Assembly: GCF_036373705.1 (NCBI RefSeq)
Contig: NC_089851.1
Span: 57,522,497 to 57,586,496 of the forward strand
Reading direction: 5' to 3'
DNA: 64,000 bases
From: Amia ocellicauda
Lineage: Eukaryota; Chordata; Actinopteri; Amiiformes; Amiidae
Shown piece by piece: positions 11,045-19,489 of the stretch. Numbering within the stretch: position 1 is the first letter of the stretch; each line of letters opens with the position of its first letter. A program made the position numbers and the translations under genes. Below the pieces are notes generated by a model. It was given only the letters and a program-made list of their open reading frames with translations, was not told the origin of the DNA and did no database searches.

Positions 11045-11635
11045 ATTGAGAGACAAAGCATTATTACCAAGTTCTGGTGGAAAAAAACTGCACTGATTGA
11101 GCGTTTGATACTGTTCTACATGATTGTTGTTCATACAATCTTTTAGCTAGTATAAATGGTTTTATACATTTTGCTACAAGTTGTTATTTGTATGCACATG
11201 TTTTTGTGTAACAAAATGATGTTTCTCAATGACATGGGAAATGTAAACTTTTTTTTTTCATGTCTTAAAACTGCTGCTTACATTTTATATATATTTGTTA
11301 TTTATGGTTACAGTCCAAAAAGACAATAAAAGCATGTTTGTCAACAAAAACTGCATTTTGTATTCATTATTATCTTAACCTGAAAAAGGCAGTACATTTT
11401 ATAATTAAGTCATTTTAATTAATACAAATGAGTAAATTTTACTTGATTAATTTGTGAGAAAACATACAATAAAAAAGATTAAATTAAATTCATTGTGTGC
11501 CATAGACTAAATAATTTAGGAAATTTTACTTAATTTATTCGCGTAGATTTCGCAAAAAAACTAAACCTTAAAAAATATGTGTAATAATGTTACCATAATT
11601 TTTTAAAGTAGATTGCATGTAACATTTTTTACAGT

Positions 11636-12605
11636 GTACAATTCCAGCTTGTAAAAGCAATGTTTTTCATAAAGCGGGAAATATGTCCAATTACTAATAT
11701 CAAGCGCCTCAATGAGCAGGTCCGTTTATTCGATTGTAGCTCGCACAGTAAACGTCTTATGTTCGCCCTTTCAATTATATTGAATAGAGCCAGTGATTCT
11801 GCACAGTTCAGTATACATGTCACCATAAGTTACGATTTCACTGAGAGAGAAGAGCACAAAATCGCCCCCTGTGTTGCATCGTTAACTATTTAACCAGGAA
11901 CTGATGCATGGATCCAGCCAATCTCAGTTTGAAATGATGTTCAGTTGAAAGCAATAATCCACCACTACAGATTCAGCAACATCACCGCTCTTGTACCACT
12001 GTTGATTAATGTTGATTAATTGTTTAATGTATTTTATGTATTTTACATAATGTGTATTTATGTTTCATGTGAATCACATTTAATCCAATTTTTTAGTTTC
12101 ACATTTGTTTTCTCTTGCTTCTCTTCAAGGTTTCTCTACAGCTGAAATAATCCCTAATTTAAACACATCTCAATTTACACTATTTGTATTTGCAGACAGA
12201 AGTGTCTGTGTGTTTAAAATAATAGTTTCCACTCTAATACTGTTGCAAGTGACTGATAGTGTTTTGTTGTTACGATGTACATGCCCAAGATGGCCGCTTC
12301 ATTTTTTAAAATCTCAGTGCTGTTTGTGGTATATGCTGCTACCAGTGGTGACAGTGTTTTATTGCAGGCTTAAAATTGAACAAAATGTACAGTAAGTCAA
12401 AATATTTTGTTCATTACTGCTATGTTTCTTCATGTAGGAATTGTCTTTTAGGATATGTGTAGAACACAGTCCAAAGATACTGTATACCAAAGCACACATC
12501 AGCCAGTATAAGGGTTTATGAGAAATCGAGGCATAATCCAAGATTGTTGCCACACTGTGTGACTTATCAATGTTTGGTAATACACATTTAAAGTACTAAC
12601 ATCAG
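11636..12605. repeat. Interspersed ~2.2 kb repeat, copy B left part
   Basis: Diverged match to 6642-7541 (same order of landmarks, including AGCTCGCACAGTA, the GTTGCATCGTTAAC segment and CACACATCAGCCAGT). The match stops at 12605, the left edge of the Polinton, and resumes at 28231. Its last six bases, CATCAG (12600-12605), correspond to CATAAG at 7536-7541 and at 28231-28236. Confidence 0.8.
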
Positions 12606-12974
12606 AGTAGTAATGATGGTACTTTATGTCAAAGTGACAGGTGGCCCCGCCCCTAACCAGAAGCCCCATGGGCTGGGAAACCCGCCTTACCCAGAAGCCT
12701 CACGGGCCATGAAGCCCCTCCTTACCCAGAAGCCCAATGGGCCAGGAAGCTCCTCCTTACCCTGTACCCTTTGATCCTCTCCAGTCAGCCATCTTGTAAG
12801 AATACAGGTTTTACCCTTTGACCCTCTCCTGTCAGCCATCTTGTTTGGATGACCGTGATCTTGTTAGGATGGCAGCCATCTTGTTTGGATGACCTCCATC
12901 TTGTTAGGATGACAGGCATTTTGGAAAGGGCACAGGTCATCTTGACAAGTGTTCGCCGCCATCTCACCCTGATG

Positions 12975-13023
<49 letters not shown>

Positions 13024-13231
13024 GTTTAAGAGTTTAAACTTATTATTATTTGTGTTAGGTTATGTTTTATGATTAGGTTTGGTACGATAAGTTGTTACCA
13101 AAATAAAATACATTAAAATAAGAAGAGAACAACAACATAAAGTTTTAATAAAAAAGTATTTTAAACTGTGTTTAGTGATCTGCATGTGATGATTTTAGGT
13201 TATATATTTTATGATTGTTTTTGGGGTGGTA
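12606..13231 (+). repeat. Polinton left terminal inverted repeat
   Basis: Inverse match to 28230-27624. Inside it are two minisatellites: 34-38 bp units around CTTACCCAGAAGCCC (12650-12765) and ~19-bp units alternating CATCTTGTTTGGATGAC and CATCTTGTTAGGATG (12840-12920), then a (TG)n run at 12975-13019. The inner end is near GGGGTGGTA (13223-13231). Confidence 0.9.
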
Positions 13232-13293
13232 TAAAATAAAATAAATTAAATTAGAAAAAGAGAACAAAATAAAGTTTTGATCAAAAAAGTACT
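13100..13293. repeat. Imperfect ~124-bp tandem duplication next to the left TIR
   Basis: The segment containing AAAATACATTAAAATAAG..AAAGTTTTAATAAAAAAGTA is repeated, diverged, as TAAATTAAATTAG..AAAGTTTTGATCAAAAAAGTA immediately before the tRNA-like gene. The A-run of the second copy forms the T-run terminator of that gene on the other strand. Confidence 0.6.
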
Positions 13294-13376
13294 TACCCAG
13301 AGTGGAATTCCAACCCACACAGACATACATCTATTAGATCTTAAGTCCAATGCCTTAACCACTCAGCCACCTGGGT
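13294..13376 (-). tRNA. tRNA-Leu (TAA) carried inside the Polinton
   Basis: Read on the minus strand, the 83-nt sequence folds as a leucine tRNA. The acceptor arm (ACCCAGG with the matching 3' side) pairs along all seven positions, the A-box region reads TGGCTGAGTGG, the anticodon loop is CTTAAGA giving anticodon TAA, and a long variable arm is present. The T loop reads TTGGAAT where C is expected at position 56, so the B box is weakened. Eight bases beyond the 3' end is a six-T run, a standard Pol III terminator. It lies between the terminal repeat and the integrase, so it belongs to the element. Could be a weak or dead gene; the fold itself is clear. Confidence 0.75.
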
Positions 13377-13402
13377 GTTACTATTTGGTATAAGTTACTA
13401 AG

Positions 13403-14491
13403 TTGAAGGGTGTATTCATTAATCACGAGAAAATGAACCATGAAGAGAGATTAAAAGAGATCTATTATACGCCTAAAGAAGCCGGTCGTTTTGGAGGACT
13501 CGATACACTGCTGAGAAGTGCCAGAGCAAAGGGTGACCGTATAAAAAGAGAACATGTTTCACAATGGTTATCGGATCAATATACATACACAGTGCACAGA
13601 CCAGCGCGGGTGAGGTTTAAGAGGAACTTGACACTGGTACAAGACATTGACTGGCAATGGCAGGCAGACCTGGTGGAAATGGGTCAGTTCTCAAAGTTCA
13701 ACAACGGTATGAAATACATTCTAACCTGTATAGATGTGTTGTCCAAATACGCCTGGGCAGTACCATTAAAAAACAAAACGGGTCAGCAAGTGTGTGCCGC
13801 CTTTAAAAGAATATTCACCCAAGGGCGCGTTCCAAAGAAACTGCAGACAGATCAGGGGAAAGAATTCCTCAACCATGGTTTTCAAAGTCTTCTCAAGCAA
13901 TACCAAATTGTACATTTTGTGACAAATAGTAAAGTGAAAGCCAGTGTGGTAGAGAGATTCAATAGGACTATAAAATCGAAAATGTGGAAGTACTTTAGAG
14001 CTGTTTCACAGTTACAATCACACATTCCATAGAACATAGAACGACCAGTAGATGTCACCCATGACAATGCCCTGAGGGTGTGGAGGACTGTGTATGGGTC
14101 ATTTGTAAAAAGCAAACCTTCAAAATTTAAGTTTAAAGAAGGTGATCATGTGAGGGTGTCGAGAATAAAAGGGAAATTTGAAAAGGGGTATGAGCAAACA
14201 TTCACAGATGAAATATTCATAGTTAAAGAATGTGTGCCTGGATTAAGGCCTATTTACAAACTAAAAGATTATGCTGGTGACGACATAAAAGGTCAGTTTT
14301 ACACCGAAGAGTTACAAAAGATAAACCCAAATGGTGACAGAGTCTATCGAATACAGAAAATTTTAGACTCCAGAGGCCGTGGCCGGGGTAAACAAGTTTT
14401 AGTCAAATGGCTGAGTTGGGGAGTTAAATTTAATAGTTGGATCAAAGCTTCAGAGGTGAAAGACATAGCCCCGGGGGTTGTGAGAGGATAA
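13403..14491 (+). pseudogene. Polinton integrase (F54H12.3-like) with C-terminal chromodomain
   Basis: Retrovirus-like DDE integrase that would insert the element. Residues 1-80 form the N-terminal part. The catalytic core has D in QADLVEM (near codon 91), D in LQTDQGKEF, and E in VVERFNRT, with 33 residues between the last two. A chromodomain (YRIQKILDSRG..VLVKWL..NSWI) ends the protein near 14340-14460, as in Polinton and chromovirus integrases. The frame is interrupted by one stop at 14030-14032, and the segment around it is short, suggesting a small deletion between the core and the C-terminal DNA-binding part. The frame then resumes in register to 14491. First rightward gene. Confidence 0.9.
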
Positions 14492-14494
14492 AAA

Positions 14495-15244
14495 ATGAGT
14501 GAAAATTGATTTTACCTGACTTTTACCAGTAATGCCTCGGAGACACTATTTCCTAACAACAAGAGCTCCAACTTCACTGACCATCTAGCCAAATCCATCG
14601 ATCTACCAGGTAAATGGGAGGTAGGGATGGTGGAGATGCACTACCCCATGACCATCAATACGTTTGACAGGAAACAGAGCTTTGAATTGCATCCTGAGAC
14701 AACCGATACAAACTGGTATTATGAAATATCACAAGGCTACTATAAAAACATTGATGTATTGTTAACAGCCATGAATAATGCTGTCAAGGCCGTCCCCACA
14801 TTGCCCAAGGTATACTTTCAATACAACTATATTAGAAGCGTGAGGCTTTTCAGGGATTCGACTTTATTGTTTTTTACCACGGGCCAGCTAGCACATGTCT
14901 TGGGGTTCATTCCCGAGAAGGGGGGGGGGGGGGGGGGGGAATCGCCCCAGCCTGCGGATATTACAGCGGGTTTTAACCACATGTATGTTTATACCGATAT
15001 AATTGAACACCAACTAGTGGGTGACATGTATGCCCCGCTTCTGCGCTGTGTACCTAAAAAAGGGGAAGAAGGCAAGTTTGTTACGCTGTTATATGATAAG
15101 CCCCACTATGTCCCCCTGAGCATGGATCAATTCGACACCATCAGCACTGAAATAAAGACTGACCAGAACGGACATGTGACATTCGCATACGGCAAGGTGA
15201 TAGTGAAGTTGCATTTCCAACCTGTTAGATACAACCACTTTTAA
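14495..15244 (+). pseudogene. Polinton capsid-associated protein candidate (penton/minor capsid?)
   Basis: The start at 14495 follows the integrase stop by 3 bases but meets a stop within five codons. A frame open from 14509 carries the family N-terminus (SNASETLFPNNKSSNF, then GKWEVGMVEMHYP) and runs to 15244. From memory, this protein recurs next to F54H12.2-type proteins in animal Polintons, and I infer a minor-capsid or penton role from context only. A 20-base G run (14920-14939) encodes a polyglycine insert near the middle and probably arose by slippage. One upstream frameshift is the main lesion. Confidence 0.6.
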
Positions 15245-15247
15245 ATC

Positions 15248-15660
15248 ATGGTGATTGTTAAAAACTATGGAGACCCGCACATGTATAGGAACTACTACAA
15301 GTATCAGGCGGGTAACGGCCTCCCCGGTTTCGCCGGGATGCCAGTACAGTACGGTGCGGGGGTAGCTGGTAGCTATGCCTTTTCTGAGACGCGGATTAGA
15401 AATTGTCAAACCACACGTCAAATTGGCTGCCAGAAACATAGCTAAAGATGTGGTCGGGCAGGTTACAAGTGCGGTGGCCAGTAGAATTCATGCTCCGAAA
15501 GGTCAGGAGAGGCATTAAAAGGAAAAGAACGACACCACTGGGGCTCACAGGACCGCCGGCCCCTGTTAAAAGGACTATACAGAAGAAACACAATCATAAG
15601 AGAAACGGGGCTGGTAAGAAGAGGAGCTCCAGGCAACAACATCGCGGGGATATATTTTAA
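15248..15660 (+). pseudogene. Small basic Polinton core/virion-type protein, frameshifted
   Basis: Starts three bases after the preceding stop. The first frame (15248-15445) opens with an aromatic and glycine-rich segment (YRNYYKYQAGNGLPGF, GAGVAG). The expected continuation, a basic alanine-rich helical stretch, sits in another frame around 15370-15480, and the C-terminal third (15510-15655) is very basic (KRKR, KKHNHKR, GKKRSS). The composition is like DNA-binding core or precursor proteins of adenovirus-like virions. Function inferred from composition and position before the capsid candidate. Confidence 0.5.
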
Positions 15661-15662
15661 AC

Positions 15663-16905
15663 ATGGCTTTCGTTCACTGCAGTTCTGAGGAGTGCACCAA
15701 ATCTGAACTGGACCTTTTTCAGCTGGTGCCCACACAGACCAGCATTGAGAAGAGTTTCTATGTGTAGGTGCCCCCCCTCACAGCGCTCTCTGACAATGCC
15801 CCACTGGAATTCTACATCACTGGAAATGGAGAAGACTATCTAGATCTGAACAACACGATCATCTACCTGACTTGTAAAATTACTAAGCATGATGGCACTG
15901 ATCTGGCCCAGGATGATCGGGTGGGCCTGGTAAATTACCCCGTGGCCTCCCTTTTCAGCCAGGTCGACATCACAATCGGTGACAGACTTATTAGCCAGAG
16001 CAACAACTGTTATCCATACAGGGCTATAATAGAATCCATTCTCAACTACAGTGAAAGCACTTTGAACACACAGTACTCAGCAGGCCTTTTTGTCAAGGAC
16101 ACAGCCGGCCAGCATGAAGTAACCGCACTGAACGGGACAAACCTGGGGTTCAGAAATAGAGCGGCCTATACAGCAGGAAGCCGAAAACTAGAATTGTTGG
16201 GTTGTATTCATGCAGACATGTTTTTTCAAGACAAATTAATGCTGAACGGCGTTGATATAAAAATTCAACTCACCCGTAACAGAGAAGCGTTCTGTCTCAT
16301 GAGCAACGCTGAGGATTTCAAACTGTCGGTTCTCTCAGCAGCTGTGTTTGTGAAGAGGGTCCGGGTGGCCCCCGCTGTCAGGCTGGGTCATGCCGATGTG
16401 CTGCAGGTGGCTAATGCAAAATACCCTGTAGATCGGGTTCATATGAAAGTGTTCAGTCTGGCCAGAGGAAGCAGGGTCTGCAACCAGGAAAATGTGTTTC
16501 TGGGGCAATTGGCTAAAATAATAGCAATTGGTTTTGTGGATAAACCCCTTCTACTTTAAACATTGTGATATTAATTTCCTGGCCCTGTAAGTAGATCGGG
16601 AGCAGATCCCTACTAAACCGCTACAACCGGATTTCGCAAATGATAACTTTAACCTGGTGGAAACAGCCGGAAAGCACCTCAAAGACAAGCCTCTGGTAGT
16701 GGACTGTAAGGAGTTTGCCAGAGGTTACACACTGTTTGCATTTAACCTCAGCCCGGATCAAGAGTGCACTGGGCACTATTCGCTCATAAAAACAGGGAAC
16801 CTGAGAGCAGAAATTAGTTTTGCCCAGCCATTACCAACCACCGTGAACATGATAGTGTATGCTGTTTTTGACAACATTGTTGAAATTAACATTAATCATT
16901 ATTAA
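15663..16905 (+). pseudogene. F54H12.2-like Polinton protein, probable capsid protein
   Basis: Start ATG at 15663 follows the previous stop directly. The reading has an N-terminal segment of 34 codons, a TAG at 15765-15767, then an open frame to 16559 containing the family hallmark region (SQVDITIGDRLIS, NNCYPYRAIIESILNY). A frameshift near 16550 and another stop near 16588 precede the C-terminal third, which is open from 16657 to 16905. Total length, about 414 codons, equals the usual family length. I recognise the family named after nematode F54H12.2, neighbour of the F54H12.3 integrase; its role as a jelly-roll capsid protein is inference from Polinton gene content. Confidence 0.72.
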
Positions 16906-16966
16906 GATAAGTCCTTTACGACTACAGTTGAAAAACGATTGCCTTGTGGCTTTCAATACTCTGGTC

Positions 16967-17535
16967 ATGAATACGCAACAGATTGGGGCCATCATGACTA
17001 AGGACAGTTACACAACAGACTATTTTCTGGGTGTGTTTCCATCTGACAAGCTCCCCAAACGGTCAGGAGTCCACAGGCCGGCCTGTTTCGTCATCAACAC
17101 ACATCCGCATGACCGACCCGGGGAGCACTGGCTTGCTATCTATCTAGGAGGAGATGGGAAGGCCGAATTCTTTGATTCTTACGGATTCCCCCCCAATGCT
17201 CCTTTTTTCCCTAAATCAATCATGCGTTTTTTAAACACAAACTCAGTGTTAACAGTGTTAACAGTGTTAACTCCAGACAGTTGCAGGATGCTTTATCCAC
17301 AACATGTGGAAACCACTGTGTGTATTTTTTACAACAGCGTTGTAAGGGGCTAGCTTATAATCAGATATTGGATTTGTATTCTGAAGATTTAATTAGTAAT
17401 GACAACATGGTAATGCAGTTTGTGAAAAGTTATAACAGGAGAACAAGACCTATGTATCTGTTTAAGCTTCATGTAAATGAGAATTGTCAGATGTGTAACC
17501 GAATGCATGATTTTAGGATCTGTCATAATTGCTAA
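16967..17535 (+). pseudogene. Adenain-type cysteine protease (Polinton PRO), frameshifted
   Basis: Maturation protease of the adenovirus endopeptidase family. I chose the ATG at 16967 because family-like sequence begins there; the open frame extends further upstream only into the preceding gene's end. The catalytic histidine is in GEHW (residue 54) and the acidic residue in FFDSYG (residue 70). The nucleophile region is in a different frame (from 17281): QDALSTTCGNHCVYFLQQ holds the cysteine. The frame change occurs next to three tandem copies of the 9-mer CAGTGTTAA (17244-17270), a plausible slippage site. Ends at 17535, last of the rightward genes. Confidence 0.85.
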
Positions 17536-17858
17536 ATCAGTCATGAACAGAAATAAACAATGTTAGAACAGTGTATGAATAACACTATAGACACTATAGA
17601 ATGATAGAATAATGCTTGTGTGTATGTTTGTGTGTGTGCGTTTAAGCTTAATGACGTGGCATTCTCATATATGTAACGCCTGCTAACCTGATAATAAAAT
17701 ATTATATACACATGAATTATGTTTATATGTAGTTAATAAATCCATACATACAAACACCATTGTTTATCACGCGTTACATTTTTTATTCAGCACACACAAA
17801 AACCAAATAAACTAAAACAGTGAAACACCACTGATAATGTTCTTTGACATACAAACAC

Positions 17859-17893
<35 letters not shown>

Positions 17894-18026
17894 ATTTTTT
17901 ATTATCAGAATCACACAAGGATTTAACATTTTACAGATAACATCAATGTATGTATTTCTATAGCCTATATATAAACAAACAACAACCAAAATAATAATAC
18001 AAAAAATAAAACCATGAGGACCCGCT
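17536..18026. other. Convergent intergenic region of the Polinton
   Basis: Separates rightward genes from leftward genes. It contains several AATAAA-type signals for both strands (for example near 17694 and 17733) and an (AAT)n run at 17862-17891. No ORF of coding character. Confidence 0.6.
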
Positions 18027-18770
18027 TTACAGAGACAGCCATGGTAATTTCCCAAACAGCCGATGCTTTTTAGCTGGCTGGTCTCTTTGTGGTGTTTCGG
18101 GTGGGGCAGCCGCCCCCTCCATCGAAATATCAAAGTCTGGTTCAGGAGAAATAGGATTTCTCTGTATAGACATAGAACTGTCTCTAGTAGGTGTTGTTTT
18201 CAGTTTCTCCAACACCTCCCTGTTTATTCTGTTAGACAGTACCGAACCGGGGATGTTAATCTCCGCCATCGCCATCATAAAACTGCCCCAGCCTTTGGGG
18301 GCTCTTCCTGTGGCCAGCGTGTGCGGCTGTGTGACAGCCCTAACCAGATCAATCACATGAGACCCACGAACAGGGCCCCCCTTGTACACAAATTCCCCAT
18401 TCTCATTCCAGCTAGCTATAGAATTGTTGGACACCATTTGGGCATTTTTATTTTGCCTTTGTGGGATAGCGTCTAAAATATAATCGAAAACAGGCTCTGT
18501 GTGCGGTTTTTCGGCCGGGGTATCGGTGTCAGGCATCTGCAAAGTCAAAGTGGCTTTTTCAGATTCTGCCTGCCGCGTCAGGGCCAAGTACCTCTGCAGC
18601 GCTTTGTCATATTCACCCAATTGAGAGCTTTGCAGAATATCTTTCATTTCACCATCCAATTTATATGTGGCTATTTTTCTGATGTCGTGTTCAACTGGAA
18701 AGTCCTCTTTAATTTGGCCCATCTGTTTCTGAGGTACTAGATACATTTTCTCAGTGAATTGCATTTTCAT
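18027..18770 (-). CDS. Conserved Polinton protein of unknown function (247 aa)
   Basis: One of the few intact frames of the element. The N-terminal third contains a helical segment (YDKALQRYLALTRQ, about residues 54-67) that I recognise as a recurrent motif in animal Polinton/adintovirus-type elements. The middle has a GGPVRGSHVIDLVRA block and the C-terminus is proline-rich and basic (PAKKHRLFGKLP). Its start codon overlaps the stop of the upstream ORF by 4 bases (ATGA type), suggesting a shared transcript. No enzymatic motif seen. A virion or packaging role is possible from its neighbours but not shown. Confidence 0.65.
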   Translation of the reverse strand: MKMQFTEKMYLVPQKQMGQIKEDFPVEHDIRKIATYKLDGEMKDILQSSQLGEYDKALQRYLALTRQAESEKATLTLQMPDTDTPAEKPHTEPVFDYILDAIPQRQNKNAQMVSNNSIASWNENGEFVYKGGPVRGSHVIDLVRAVTQPHTLATGRAPKGWGSFMMAMAEINIPGSVLSNRINREVLEKLKTTPTRDSSMSIQRNPISPEPDFDISMEGAAAPPETPQRDQPAKKHRLFGKLPWLSL

Positions 18771-19115
18771 CTGGTCAGTAAGCCGGTAATGAGGGGAATG
18801 GCAATACTTAGCAAATTACTGATAAACCCCCCAGACTGATTCAATAGATTTCTCTTTCTCTTAACAGACACTGTCTTTTTACTAAGTGTTTTTATAATGT
18901 GGCCACTTTTCTTGAGTTTCTGAAATTGTTTAGCGCTCAAGCGGATGTTTCCTTTCAGTGTATTTAGAGCGATTTCTGACACGGCCTGTACCAGGTCGCT
19001 TCCAGCGGCGCACAGAATGGCCTTGTTGCGGCTTGGCTTTAACCAGCAGCTGCAGGAGAGCCAGTTTTCTCTTCATACGCAGTGACATACTGACAGCCAG
19101 AGTCACAGACAGCAA
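18767..19115 (-). pseudogene. Small basic Polinton protein with GGF-hydrophobic tail, frameshifted
   Basis: The intact downstream frame starts at 18982 and encodes a basic segment (LKKSGHIIKTLSKKTVSVKRKR) followed by QSGGFISNLLSIAIPLITGLL, a glycine-phenylalanine turn and hydrophobic C-terminus characteristic of a small ORF common in these elements. The likely N-terminus (MKRKLALLQLLVKAKP) lies in another frame, starting near 19085, so one frameshift separates the halves. The hydrophobic tail suggests a membrane-active or minor virion protein; that is inference. In the tandem copy the tail is lost (see 23283-23775). Confidence 0.6.
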
Positions 19116-19144
19116 ATGTGCTCAACGCTGGAAAACCAGCGGCT

Positions 19145-19332
19145 TTTACTTTCTTTGTTTTTTAAACACATAAACCACCGGGATGTCAGGGGGGAAAAGA
19201 CCCGTCCTTAAACGGTATTCATCAGGGGTCTTTGACATGACATCGACAAATAAGTATCCGAAATACTTCTTGGTGGCATCTTCAAAAGCTTCCAAAAAAT
19301 ATTGAGATTTGCTTGGATACATCTGTCGAGCT
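19145..19332 (-). pseudogene. Short Polinton ORF downstream of the polymerase
   Basis: A minus-strand frame without a nearby ATG reads through SQYFLEAFEDATKKYFGYL and TPDEYRLRTGLFPPDIP before stopping at about 19145. Composition and the FGYL-VDV/RLRT pattern look protein-coding rather than random, and it lies between the polymerase and the small basic ORF in the same direction. It may be a small independent gene whose start has been lost. Duplicated at 23805-23992. Confidence 0.4.
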
Positions 19333-19489
19333 AACGTTGTAATCTGTAATTTATCTCTCGGTCTTTTACAGTGTTCTCATCTCAAAGTGCCAGTCACGTT
19401 TAACACGTACTATCCCCGGTTGCCGCAGTGCAATGTCTTTTATTTCACCATTTGCACCAGCCTACTTATCCGCATAGTCAAGTATCAAA

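Noticed and set aside
12785..12967. Minus-strand frame across the left terminal repeat
   Set aside because: Translation of minisatellite units; equivalent frames on the right end share only repeat sequence.
15089..15439. Minus-strand frame inside the Polinton capsid region
   Set aside because: Shadow of the plus-strand genes, which show family motifs.
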